DNA from: ZC4RG35 sp964388105
GTDB taxonomy: Bacteria; Actinomycetota; Acidimicrobiia; Spongiisociales; ZC4RG35
Reading direction: 5' to 3'
Length of the DNA stretch: 29,750 nucleotides
NCBI GenBank assembly: GCA_964388105.1
Contig: CAYLYQ010000023.1
Location: forward strand, 1 to 29,750
In this document: positions 1 to 7,878 of the stretch, in pieces
Layout: each line of letters opens with the position of its first letter
How positions within the stretch are numbered: position 1 is the stretch's first letter
Position numbers and translations under genes: made by a program
Notes under the pieces: generated by a model
What the model was told of the DNA's origin: nothing
What the model saw: only the letters and a program-made list of their open reading frames with translations
The model's database searches: none

Positions 1-74
1 AGTCCAGCCGGAACCAGCAGCGCCGCGATCAGCGCTCCCGATGCCCACACGCGAGTTCGCTTCTTGATGCTCAT
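1..74 (-). CDS. Exported protein, N-terminal fragment (runs off left edge)
   Basis: Only the first 24 codons are inside the window. They read from an ATG at 74 down to base 1 and encode a classical Sec signal peptide: a basic start (MSIKKRTR), then a hydrophobic stretch rich in Ala and Leu ending LLVPAG. A GGGAG ribosome binding site lies 4 bases upstream of the ATG on the minus strand, which fixes the start. The mature protein is outside the window, so its function cannot be told. It follows the LtrA-acetyltransferase gene on the same strand after about 95 bp. Confidence 0.7.
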   Translation of the reverse strand, partial: MSIKKRTRVWASGALIAALLVPAG

Positions 75-169
75 GAGTCTCCCAACCCCTTTTGCCCACC
101 GTGGGGCGTTGTCACTCTGGGTGTTCGATACCCAAACTAGCAGCAGGATTCCCACCCACGCCCGGGAGA
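75..169. other. Intergenic spacer with a weak hairpin
   Basis: This short spacer lies between the stop of the LtrA fusion and the start of the exported protein. It holds an inverted repeat, TGGGT at 118-122 and ACCCA at 130-134, with a 7-base loop. The stem is only 5 bp and no T-run follows on the minus strand, so it is a poor intrinsic terminator. Minus-strand TAGTTT and TATCGA are possible -10 boxes for the exported protein. Confidence 0.3.
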
Positions 170-1818
170 TCAGGCTTGGGATCCCCCGAATCCTCGGGGA
201 TCGACCATCTCCTGGTACTCGGGATGACGCCTGATGTAGGCGGCGATGAACGGGCACCTGGGCACGATGAGCAGCTCGCGGCGGACAACGTCGTCGAGTG
301 CATATCGGGCGAGCCGGCTTCCGAGGCCGCGACCGGAGAACGCGTCAGAGATCTCGGTGTGCGTGAAGATGACACGGCCATCGGAAATCCGGTAGTCCGC
401 CTTGCCGGCTCGGATCCCGTCGACCTCGATGACGAAGGCACCTTCTTCGAGATCGTCTCGCACCGAGATCACAGGCTCGTCGCCCTCTTCAACGCGCTGT
501 TCCGGATCGGAGCTCGCACTCATGTCCGAGAACAGTAGGGCAGCGCACACCACGAGGGCCCCGAGGACGACGAAGATGCTCTCCCAGCCGCCGGCAAGGC
601 CGAGCAAGAGCACAGCCGCCGCGCCGGACAATCGTGTGCGGACCAACCGGCGGTCGGTGCTGGCGGGATCGGTCTGGGACGCGTCGTGGAGGACAGCCAT
701 CGCGACGAGCGCCGTCGAAACCGAGCCGGCGAGCAGCCACCGTGAGCCGCTCGCAATGCCTCCCTCGCCTGCATTGGCGATGGCGTGCTCGAGGGCGACG
801 CCGACCGCAACCAGTGACGCTCCCAGCGGCACGTGGGTGTAGATCCAGATGGTGGGTCTCCACGATCTCGCCACGTCCTGGCTCCGTCGGACTACCGAGC
901 CCCGTGCATTGTCGAAGTAGAGCCACCACAGGGCTGTGGCCAGCAGGATCGCCCCCGCGGCGGTGACCACAGGCAGAAACTCCCAGCCACCATGAGCAAG
1001 GCCCCCGACGCTGGATGCGATCGCCTCCCCGAGGACGAGGATGGTGAACAGGCCGAACCGCTCGGGCAGGTGCGAGTCGTCGAGCGGCGCTCGGGCCTGC
1101 TCCTTCCGCATCACCCACGGGGTCGCCAGGTCGACGCAGAGGGCGACCGCCCACATCGCCGGGCGATACGTGTCGGGTACGAAGGCGGATCCGGTCCACA
1201 GCACTGCCGCCGCGCCGAACCCGGCCAGGTAGCCCGACACCAGGGCGCGCGTCTCCGGCACGTTCCGCCATGCCCGCCAGTACATCGCACACAACAGGAC
1301 CCTGGCCGCTCCGTACCCGAGAGCGAAGGCTCGCGTGGAGCTGGGATCCCCGGGAACCAGCGACGCCGCCACCACGACCACCGCCAGCATCTGGCCTGCG
1401 GCGAGCAGCCGGTACACGGCATCGTCGGTGTCGTAGCGGTCGGCGTAGTACGTGTGGCTCACCCAGAGCCACCAGATCAGGGCGAAGTAGCCGAGGAACG
1501 AGAGAGCGCCCGTCGNNNNNNNNNNNNNNNNNNNNNNNNNNNNNNNNNNNNNNNNNNNNNNNNNNNNNNNNNNNNNNNNNNNNNNNNNNNNNNNNNNNNN
1601 NNNNNNNNNNNNNNNACCCAGAGCCACCAGATCAGGGCGAAGTAGCCGAGGAACGAGAGAGCGCCCGTCGCCGTGGGATCGGCCAGGAGCCGCCCGGCGA
1701 GAGCTGCGACCGCCACCACATAGGCGAGGTCGTAGAACAGCTCGAGCCATGAAGCGCCGCGATGACCGGCAGCCTCTGGGACCCGCAAACGGGGTGGCGA
1801 CCAGCGAGTCGTGCCCAC
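170..1818 (-). CDS. LtrA-family membrane protein fused to a YjdJ-type GNAT acetyltransferase
   Basis: The N-terminal part is a low-temperature-requirement A (LtrA) protein: the family start 'SWLELFYDLAYVVAVAAL' is followed by about ten to twelve hydrophobic segments, with 'PERFGLFTILVLGEAI' in the middle. After a short linker near MSASSDPEQ the chain continues in frame into about 95 residues typical of small YjdJ/GCN5-like acetyltransferases ('FTHTEISDAFSGRGLGSRLA', then 'PRCPFIAAYIRRH'). The gene is interrupted by a 100-N gap whose two flanks are the same 55 bases. Removing one copy plus the Ns takes out 155 bases and restores a single 497-residue frame from a GTG at 1818 to the stop at 170. 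The start lies 16 bp after pepA, behind a GA-rich stretch. The LtrA role is unknown beyond membrane location, and the substrate of the acetyltransferase cannot be told. Confidence 0.85.
1461..1515. repeat. 55-bp contig-end overlap, copy 1
   Basis: Bases 1461-1515 are identical to 1616-1670 and sit directly against the left side of the N run. Both copies encode the same LtrA segment (TGALSFLGYFALIWWLW), so this is one genomic sequence printed twice at a scaffold join. Confidence 0.9.
1516..1615. other. Assembly gap (100 N), artefactual
   Basis: A run of exactly 100 Ns, the default length for a gap of unknown size. Because its flanks are the same 55 bases, the two contigs overlap and no sequence is missing. 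The reading frame of the LtrA fusion agrees only when the overlap is merged. Confidence 0.9.
1616..1670. repeat. 55-bp contig-end overlap, copy 2
   Basis: Exact copy of 1461-1515, placed against the right side of the N run. It is the other contig end of the same join. Confidence 0.9.
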
Positions 1819-1834
1819 CTCGCCCCCTCGGCCG

Positions 1835-3259
1835 TCAGGACCTGGACATCTGGCGGGCCACCTCGACCAAGGTGCGGACGGGTGCCCCGGACGCGCCTTT
1901 CACCTGGTCGCCCGAGTTCTCACGTGAGATGGCGGGACCGGCGATGTCGAGGTGGGCCCACGGAGTCTCGCCCGCGTACTCCCGGAGGAACAACGCGGCG
2001 GTGATGGCCCCTCCGTAACGGCTGCCCGACACGTTCTTGATGTCGGCGACATTGGAGTCGATCGACTTCCGGTAGTCGTCGACGAGGGGCATCTCCCAGA
2101 ACATCTCGCCTGCAGCCGACGCCGCGTCACGCAACAGCGACGAGACGGTCTCGTCCGTGGCGAAGAAGCCGGTCACCTTGTCCCCGAGGGCCACACGCAT
2201 CGCTCCGGTGAGAGTCGCCACATCGATGAGAATGTCAGGTTCGTGTCGGAGGGCGACGCCCAGCCCGTCGGCGAGAATCAGACGACCCTCGGCATCCGTG
2301 TTGAGCACTTCGATCGTGGGCCCCGCCACCGGACGGAGGACATCTCCCGGCCGGGTGGCGTTCCCACCCACGGCGTTGTCGGTGATCGGGGTCACGACGG
2401 TGACCGCGATGCCGAGGCCGAGCTCCGCGATCGCTCCCGCCGCGGCGGCGACCGCGGCGGCGCCTCCCATGTCGTCCTTCATCTCCTCCATGAAAGAGGC
2501 GGACTTGATCGACAGGCCTCCGGTGTCGAAGGTGATGCCCTTGCCGACCAGACCGAGGTGCTGCTTGGCCCCCTCCGGCCGGTAGGTGCCCACTACCAGG
2601 CGCGGCGGGCGGTCGGAACCCGCAGCGACCCCGGTGAGCGCACCGAGTCCCTCCTCCGTGATCCGGGACTCGTCCCAGACCTCGACCGTGAGCCCGGCGG
2701 CAGTCAGCAGATCGGACATGTGTCCGGCGAGGTCGGCGGGCGACAGGTCCATGGCCGGCGTGTTGACCCAGTCGCGCGCCTTGATCACCGCTCTGGCCAC
2801 GATCGAGGCCTCCTCCATCTCGTCGCCATCGGCCCCGAGCACCTCGACCGTGGTCACCTTCATCTTCGGTCCGTTCGTCTTGTAGGGCCTGAACTCGTAG
2901 CCGCCCAAGAGACTTCCTTCGGTGACCGCTCTGGTGGCCCCGTCGATGTCGATCTCGGCGAGCCTCGTCACCACCCGCTCGGCCTTGGCGGCCCGGACCG
3001 CGTTCCCGGAAGCCGCGCGCACACTCTCGAAGTCCGCCTCCTCGCCCAGGCCCACCAGCAGGAGGCTCTTGGCCGTCGGATGGGGGAGAGTCAGGGTCTG
3101 GTTCCCCTTGCCCTCGAAACCGGCCGCTTCGATCGACTCCTGGTCGACGGCTTCGAATTCGGCTTCGGAGCCTGGCACCGGCTGCAAGCCCTCGAGAACA
3201 CCGATGACCAGGGCGGCGTCCGCGAGATCGACCTCCGGCCCTGCAGCTCTGACTTCCAT
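1835..3259 (-). CDS. pepA: Leucyl aminopeptidase (M17, cytosolic)
   Basis: This is a 474-residue M17 aminopeptidase of normal length, which removes N-terminal residues from peptides using two metal ions in the cytoplasm. The signature NTDAEGRL is at about residues 320-327. The expected metal ligands are visible: K240 and D245 in 'GKGITFDTGG', D263 in 'KDDMGG', D322 and E324. The spacing between them agrees with the family. The N-terminal 130 residues are the usual variable domain. The ATG at 3259 is preceded on the minus strand by AAGGAG with good spacing. The gene sits 11 bp after the membrane protein gene and 16 bp before the LtrA fusion, so the three are probably co-transcribed. There is no sign of export. 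Confidence 0.96.
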   Translation of the reverse strand: MEVRAAGPEVDLADAALVIGVLEGLQPVPGSEAEFEAVDQESIEAAGFEGKGNQTLTLPHPTAKSLLLVGLGEEADFESVRAASGNAVRAAKAERVVTRLAEIDIDGATRAVTEGSLLGGYEFRPYKTNGPKMKVTTVEVLGADGDEMEEASIVARAVIKARDWVNTPAMDLSPADLAGHMSDLLTAAGLTVEVWDESRITEEGLGALTGVAAGSDRPPRLVVGTYRPEGAKQHLGLVGKGITFDTGGLSIKSASFMEEMKDDMGGAAAVAAAAGAIAELGLGIAVTVVTPITDNAVGGNATRPGDVLRPVAGPTIEVLNTDAEGRLILADGLGVALRHEPDILIDVATLTGAMRVALGDKVTGFFATDETVSSLLRDAASAAGEMFWEMPLVDDYRKSIDSNVADIKNVSGSRYGGAITAALFLREYAGETPWAHLDIAGPAISRENSGDQVKGASGAPVRTLVEVARQMSRS

Positions 3260-3270
3260 TTCCTACTCCT

Positions 3271-3963
3271 TCAACTTGCGAAAGGGCCGGCGCCACCGAC
3301 GATGGCACGCCCCAGGAACACAGCCCCCAAAGAGGTGAGGACCGCAAGATAGGACAAACCGGTGGCGGCCATGACACCGCTGTATGCGGGCCAGCGGAGC
3401 GCACCGATGACCGCGACCATGAGGCCGATCGACGTCGCGAGGAGGGCCACGAACGCGATGATGGGCCCCGAGTTGGTCAAGTCACCGATCAGGGCGAGGA
3501 CCACGCCATCGGCGACCAAGCCGACGATGCCGGCGATCGCCAGACCGCGGAGCACGGAACGCGGGAGCCGAGGATCGACGAGATACCAATGCGCCAGCGC
3601 CATCTCCCCTGTCACCCCTCCGAGTGCGGCGGCCAGGCTCACCGCGGGCAGGAGAGGACCGAGGACGGCGGCATCGGCGACAAAGAGAACGCCGGCGCCG
3701 ACCAAGAGCACTCCGGCGAGGAGGCGGTTTCGGGCCCATACCAGGCCGACCACCAGAACGAGCAACGCCCACCTCGACCACACGGCCCCCTCGATCGCCC
3801 AGGTGCCGAGGCCCACCAGACCAGCGAATCCGGCGGCTATCCAGGTGAAGCCCGGCCCGACGATCTGACGGAGGGAGATGACGCCGACGGCCACGGAGAG
3901 ACCCCCCGCCCAACCAAGGAGTATCAGGAGGGGGTCGGCAATGTGCTGTAGCTCGGCCGCCAC
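3271..3963 (-). CDS. Polytopic membrane protein, unknown function
   Basis: The 230-residue product is almost entirely hydrophobic, with about seven to eight predicted membrane spans. Short charged loops include 'HWYLVDPRLPRSVLR' near the middle, a motif-like segment I cannot assign to a named family. I do not recognise a catalytic motif. The start is a GTG at 3963, only 21 bp from the oppositely directed GTG of the ExoA-like glycosyltransferase. A TATGAT box lies 8 bases upstream of the GTG and no Shine-Dalgarno site fits, so the mRNA is probably leaderless. pepA follows after 11 bp, which suggests an operon; that does not by itself give a function. Confidence 0.75.
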   Translation of the reverse strand: MAAELQHIADPLLILLGWAGGLSVAVGVISLRQIVGPGFTWIAAGFAGLVGLGTWAIEGAVWSRWALLVLVVGLVWARNRLLAGVLLVGAGVLFVADAAVLGPLLPAVSLAAALGGVTGEMALAHWYLVDPRLPRSVLRGLAIAGIVGLVADGVVLALIGDLTNSGPIIAFVALLATSIGLMVAVIGALRWPAYSGVMAATGLSYLAVLTSLGAVFLGRAIVGGAGPFAS

Positions 3964-3970
3964 GAGCGGG

Positions 3971-3977
3971 CATCATA
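3971..3977. promoter_or_regulatory. Overlapping divergent -10 boxes
   Basis: The palindromic core CATCATATG holds a minus-strand TATGAT (3972-3977) placed 8 bases before the GTG at 3963, and a plus-strand CATCAT (3971-3976) placed 8 bases before the GTG at 3985. The geometry suits leaderless transcription in both directions from one shared site. No convincing -35 boxes are seen. The minus box is a much better match to TATAAT than the plus box. Confidence 0.5.
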
Positions 3978-3984
3978 TGGCTGC

Positions 3985-4983
3985 GTGAACTCAGCACCGT
4001 CGGTCTCGATCATCATCCCCGCCCACGGCTCGGCGAATTCGTTGCCGGCGGCCCTGGCGTCGGTCCGCGCGCAGGGATACCCGAGAATCATCGAAGTGGT
4101 GGTTGCAGCCGCCGACGAAGCCAGCGCCGACGCGGCACGAGCCGAAGGAGCGACGGTGGTCGACAATCCGACGGGAACAACACCTGCAGGCCTCAACCTC
4201 GCGTTGGCAGCGACCACCGGCGATGTGATCGTGCGATGCGATGCCCACGCCATTCTTCCCCCCGACTATGTGGAGAAGGCGGTGGCGATCCTGGAGACGA
4301 CTGGGGCCGACAACGTCGGAGGCATGCAGGTGCCCTCCGGTGTCAGCTACATGGAGAAGGCGATCGCCGCCGCCATGGCATCGCCCTTCGGCGCCGGCGG
4401 CGCCAGATACCGGATCGGCGGTGTCGCCGGGCCAACCGAAACGGTGTACCTGGGAGTATTCCGGCGTGAGGCCGTGGAACGGCTGGGTGGCTACGACGAG
4501 TCGTTCCTGAGGACCCAGGACTATGAGCTCAACCACCGCATCATCGAGGGCGGTGGTCTCGTCTGGTTCGACCCCACGCTGCGTGTGATGTATCGGCCGA
4601 GAGCATCACTGCGAGCCCTCGCTCGCCAGTACTTCCTGTACGGAGGGGCCAAGCGCCTGTTCGCACGCAAGCACCCGGGGAAACTGAAGCTCCGTCAGCT
4701 CGCCGCTCCAGTTCTCGTCGCGGCCCTCGCCGTGGCGATCCTGGGAGCTTTGGTCCGGCCCGCACTGTTGGTCGTCCCCGGGGCCTATCTCTTGGGCCTC
4801 GTCGTCGCGGGCCTCGCCACACTCCCCTCGTCGGGCTGGAGCGCGTTCGCCGTTCCGCTCGCCCTAGCCGTCATGCACCTCTCCTGGGGCGCCGGGTTCC
4901 TGCTCGCCGGTGAGCGATCGGTACCAGTCCAAGAACTCGCCATGCGGCCAGACATACCGGGCGCGGACCGCGGCGGACCGTGA
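3985..4983 (+). CDS. Family 2 glycosyltransferase, ExoA-like, membrane-bound
   Basis: The 332-residue protein begins with a GT-A nucleotide-sugar fold ('VSIIIPAHG' at about 7-15). The acidic metal site appears as D86-A-H88 in 'VRCDAHAILPPDYV', the form seen in succinoglycan ExoA-like enzymes. 'DNVGGMQVP' and 'RTQDYELNHRI' are further ExoA-type landmarks, the latter being the acceptor/catalytic region. From about residue 230 there are two to three membrane spans. It probably adds a sugar to a lipid-linked glycan at the inner face of the membrane; donor and acceptor cannot be read from sequence. The start is a GTG at 3985; the nearer ATG at 3977 is closed by a stop after three codons. The last 40 codons are antisense to the 3' end of the next gene. 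Confidence 0.9.
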   Translation: MNSAPSVSIIIPAHGSANSLPAALASVRAQGYPRIIEVVVAAADEASADAARAEGATVVDNPTGTTPAGLNLALAATTGDVIVRCDAHAILPPDYVEKAVAILETTGADNVGGMQVPSGVSYMEKAIAAAMASPFGAGGARYRIGGVAGPTETVYLGVFRREAVERLGGYDESFLRTQDYELNHRIIEGGGLVWFDPTLRVMYRPRASLRALARQYFLYGGAKRLFARKHPGKLKLRQLAAPVLVAALAVAILGALVRPALLVVPGAYLLGLVVAGLATLPSSGWSAFAVPLALAVMHLSWGAGFLLAGERSVPVQELAMRPDIPGADRGGP

Positions 4984-5934
4984 CCACGCGACCTCCCGCG
5001 ACTCCTCGAGGGCGCCGAGTCTGATCGCCTCCGACATCGCTTCGATGTCCCCGGGCGGGACAAGCCAGACCGAATCCCAACCTTCGACCACCCGCCTGGT
5101 CCCGGGCAGGTCGGTGGCCACCACCGACAGGCCCAGGGCCAGGTACTCGATGACCTTGGTCGGGAGCGACTCCCGGTAGTTGGGAAGGTCCCGAAGCGGG
5201 GAGATGCCGACGCTGGCCCGCGCCGCGAGTTTCAGTGCCTCGCGATTGGGCCTGCGTCCCACCAACACGGCGTTTGCGGCGGCCAACTCCTGGGCCAACT
5301 CGGGCGGGGCCGGACCCACGACGAGAAAGGACGCCCCGGCGAGTCGTGCGGCCTCCGCCGCATCGGTCAAGCCCCTGGCCCTCCGAACGTCCCCCACGTA
5401 GACAACGGAGCCATCGGCTTCGCGCGAGGCATCTGGCCAGCCCCGATAGGTCGGATAGTTGGGGAACACGGGGTGATCACCTCGAAAGAGCCTCCGGTAG
5501 CCGTCCTCGGCGAGGGTCAACCGCAGGGACTTCTCCGCGACCGAGTAGATCAGGCGGGCCAGGCCCCTGAACAACGGGCGGGCGAACCTTGGAATCCAGG
5601 CTTTGGCCACGATCTGGGCCGCCAGGTCCTCGTGAACGTCGAAGACGATCGGGCGGCGGCGCCAGAGCCTGGCCATGACGGCGGCGGGCACCAGCTCCGG
5701 ATCGCAGATCACTGCCACGTCCCACCCTGTGGCGCAGAGCATCCGAAATGCCCTCCACCACCTGCGCGCCCTGCCTCCGGTCAGGGGCACCCAGTCGAGC
5801 TCGGACCGATCAGACGGGCCCGGAGCTCGGGTGGCGTAGCGGACATGGAACTCGGAGGACAATGAGGCGACGAGCCTCTCCCGCATCCTGGTGTCGTCGG
5901 CGGCGTGAACCGTCGTGACGACCAGGACCCTCAC
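4864..5934 (-). CDS. Family 4 glycosyltransferase (GT-B fold)
   Basis: A 356-residue GT4-type enzyme. The N-terminal Rossmann half starts 'MRVLVVTTVHAADDTRM' and contains 'FDVHEDLAAQI'. The C-terminal half has 'VVYVGDVRRARGL' and the donor-site region 'RESLPTKVIEYLALGLSVVATDLPGTRRVV', where K and E of 'PTKVIEYLA' stand in the usual place. The GTG start at 5934 shares GTGA with the stop of the UDP-sugar dehydrogenase (5931-5934), so the two are translationally coupled. It probably extends an exported or capsular polysaccharide supplied with a uronic acid by that dehydrogenase. The final 40 codons lie opposite the end of the ExoA-like gene (4864-4983); both readings look genuine up to their last few hydrophilic residues. 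Confidence 0.9.
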   Translation of the reverse strand: MRVLVVTTVHAADDTRMRERLVASLSSEFHVRYATRAPGPSDRSELDWVPLTGGRARRWWRAFRMLCATGWDVAVICDPELVPAAVMARLWRRRPIVFDVHEDLAAQIVAKAWIPRFARPLFRGLARLIYSVAEKSLRLTLAEDGYRRLFRGDHPVFPNYPTYRGWPDASREADGSVVYVGDVRRARGLTDAAEAARLAGASFLVVGPAPPELAQELAAANAVLVGRRPNREALKLAARASVGISPLRDLPNYRESLPTKVIEYLALGLSVVATDLPGTRRVVEGWDSVWLVPPGDIEAMSEAIRLGALEESREVAWSRSAAVRARYVWPHGEFLDWYRSLTGEQEPGAPGEVHDG

Positions 5935-7241
5935 AGCGGGAAGACGTTGTCGGGGACGTCCCCGAGCTTCCGGTAGACCCCCCTGGCGTCGAACACCACT
6001 GCTGATTCCCGGGCAAGCTTCCCGTAGTCGATGCGGGAATGGTCCGTCAGCACCGCCGCCAGATCGAACTGGCCGAAGTCGTCGGTCTCGGAGACCGGCT
6101 CGAAACCCTGGGCCCGAATCCTGTCTGCTCCCACGACAGGGTCGAGAACAAACACCTCGGCACCGTCCGACTGGAGCTCCCTGAGCACGTCGAGCGCGGC
6201 CGATTCCCGGTCGTCGGCGATGTCCGGCTTGTACGCGATCCCCACGCCGAGCACGCGACTGCCCTTGACGGCGATGCCCCGGTCATTGAGCAGATCGGCG
6301 ATCCGGTTCGCGTTGTAGATCGGCATCTTGATGTTCACCTGCTCGGCGGTCTCGATGAAACGGGTGGCGAAGTTCGCTTCCCTGGCCCTCCACGCGAGGT
6401 ACTGCGGATCGAGGGGGATGCAGTGCCCGCCGACCCCCGGGCCCGGGTAGAACGCCTGGAAGCCGAACGGCTTGGTCTTGGCGGCGTCGATCACCTCCCA
6501 GATGTCGATGTCCAGTTCATGAGCGAGCTGGGCCATCTCGTTGACCAGGCCTATGTTGACCGCCCGATAGGTGTTCTCGAGCAGTTTCGACATCTCCGCG
6601 GCCCGCGCCGACGACACGAGATGAACTTTGGGCACCAGCCGTCCGTAGGCTGCCGCGGCCACCCGCCCGCTGAGCTCGGTGACACCTCCGACAACCTTGG
6701 GGATGTCAGCCGTCTTCATCTCGTCGCCCGGGGACACACGCTCCGACGAGAAGGCGACCCAGACGTCGTCGTCGATGCGCAATCCGCGGTTCTCGACTTG
6801 TGGCACCAGGTAGTCCTCCGTCGTCCCCGGGTACGAAGTCGACTCGAGGACGAAGAGCTGTCCCGGCCGCAGGACCTCACCCGCAGTGCGGGCAGCCGCC
6901 TCGATATACGACAGGTCGGGCTGGCGGTGCCGTCCGAGCGGACTGGGAACACACAGGAAGACGGCGTCCGCGGCTGCCAGGCGGGCAGAATCCGTCGTGA
7001 ACTCGGCCCCGGCCGCGAGCACTTCCGCCAGGTCCGAATCGGAGATGTCGTCGATGTGGGAGCGGCCATTGGAGAGGGAGTCGATCCGATCCGCTGCGAC
7101 GTCGAAGCCGATCGCTCCAAGGCCCGCTCGAACGGCGGTGACGAGGAGCGGCAGCCCGACATACCCGAGACCTACGACCCCCACCGTCCATCTCTCGTTG
7201 GCGAAGAAATCGACCGGATCGGCCGGGCGGCTGTCAGTCAT
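5931..7241 (-). CDS. Nucleotide-sugar 6-dehydrogenase (UDP-Glc/UDP-HexNAc type)
   Basis: This enzyme oxidises C6 of a UDP-sugar to the uronate in two NAD-dependent steps. The NAD site GVVGLGYVG is at residues 21-29, and the catalytic cysteine is C274 in 'GPGVGGHCIPLDPQYL'. 'LLENTYRAVNIGLVNEM' and 'KTKPFGFQAFYPGPG' resemble the WbpA/WbpO UDP-N-acetylhexosamine dehydrogenases more than UDP-glucose dehydrogenase, so the product may be a HexNAc uronate; this is a resemblance, not a proof. All three domains are present in 436 residues. The ATG at 7241 opens the transcription unit, with a possible TATCGT -10 box 10 bases upstream, and the GT4 gene overlaps its stop by 4 bp. Confidence 0.93.
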   Translation of the reverse strand: MTDSRPADPVDFFANERWTVGVVGLGYVGLPLLVTAVRAGLGAIGFDVAADRIDSLSNGRSHIDDISDSDLAEVLAAGAEFTTDSARLAAADAVFLCVPSPLGRHRQPDLSYIEAAARTAGEVLRPGQLFVLESTSYPGTTEDYLVPQVENRGLRIDDDVWVAFSSERVSPGDEMKTADIPKVVGGVTELSGRVAAAAYGRLVPKVHLVSSARAAEMSKLLENTYRAVNIGLVNEMAQLAHELDIDIWEVIDAAKTKPFGFQAFYPGPGVGGHCIPLDPQYLAWRAREANFATRFIETAEQVNIKMPIYNANRIADLLNDRGIAVKGSRVLGVGIAYKPDIADDRESAALDVLRELQSDGAEVFVLDPVVGADRIRAQGFEPVSETDDFGQFDLAAVLTDHSRIDYGKLARESAVVFDARGVYRKLGDVPDNVFPL

Positions 7242-7374
7242 GTGGCCGCAGACGATAACTTCCGAAGGTCCGGTAATCGTCGCAGGAACCCGTAGCGCGC
7301 GGAGGGTCCGGCGGCGAGCGGGGCCGAATTCGGGCGGTCATTGACCCCTCCCGGGCGCCACTACCCTCCCGTCG
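7242..7374. promoter_or_regulatory. Divergent promoter region
   Basis: This spacer separates the dehydrogenase (minus) from the MauE-like operon (plus). On the plus strand TTGACC at 7341-7346 and TACCCT at 7362-7367 form a possible -35/-10 pair (15-bp spacer), and TACCCT ends 7 bases before the ATG at 7375, as in leaderless genes. On the minus strand TATCGT (7252-7257) lies 10 bases before the ATG at 7241. No Shine-Dalgarno site is evident for either start. Confidence 0.45.
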
Positions 7375-7878
7375 ATGGTGGAAGCAGTCGCGGCCATAGC
7401 CCTCGGCCTGCTCGGCGCTGCCGGGGTGGCCAAGATGGTCGAGCCGGCCTACACCGCGGGAGCCCTGGCGGCGAGCGGGCTCCCGTCGATGATTTGGATC
7501 GTCCGGCTCCTGGGTATGGCCGAGATCATGGCGGCATTCTCCGGGCTCGTGTTCGGAGGGCTTCCGGCGCTGCCGGCTGCCGTCTTCTACGCGGGCTTCT
7601 CCCTCTTCACCATCGGTGCACTTCGCCGCGACACCCCCCTGCAGTCCTGCGGATGCTTTGGCCGAGAGGAGACGCCCCCGTCGGTGGCGCACGTCGTGTT
7701 CAACATCGTGGCCGCGGCTGCCCTCGCTGCGGTGGTGGTATCAGACCTGCGCCCGATCCCGCCCGGCCCGGCGGTGGATGTGGCCCTCTACGTGGGGATG
7801 GCTGCCCTCGGAACCTTTGCTGCCGCGCTCACCCTCACCCGGCTTCCGTCCGTGCTCGACCTGGCCAGGGCACGTTGA
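7375..7878 (+). CDS. MauE-like membrane protein (DoxX/MauE fold)
   Basis: The 167-residue product has four to five hydrophobic spans and the cysteine motif C92-G-C94 in 'LQSCGCFGREETPPSVAHV', the position and wording typical of MauE, a membrane protein required to mature methylamine dehydrogenase and thought to help disulfide formation or transport. The next genes encode a cysteine-rich light-chain-like protein and a MauD-like thioredoxin, which supports the assignment. The ATG at 7375 follows TACCCT by 7 bases; GTG at 7378 is an alternative start. The stop shares TTGA with the next start (7875-7878). It is the first gene of a five-gene operon. I expect a role in folding the neighbour, not in using methylamine. 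Confidence 0.82.
   Translation: MVEAVAAIALGLLGAAGVAKMVEPAYTAGALAASGLPSMIWIVRLLGMAEIMAAFSGLVFGGLPALPAAVFYAGFSLFTIGALRRDTPLQSCGCFGREETPPSVAHVVFNIVAAAALAAVVVSDLRPIPPGPAVDVALYVGMAALGTFAAALTLTRLPSVLDLARAR

Noticed and set aside
118..134. Intrinsic terminator after the LtrA fusion
   Set aside because: The stem is only 5 bp and no T-run follows in the right orientation.
1461..1670. True tandem duplication inside LtrA
   Set aside because: The copies touch a 100-N scaffold gap, and only merging them gives an intact frame.
1952..3352. Long open frame (about 466 codons) on the plus strand opposite pepA
   Set aside because: It is an antisense shadow of a GC-rich gene. It has no family motif, and the minus-strand frame has all pepA catalytic residues.
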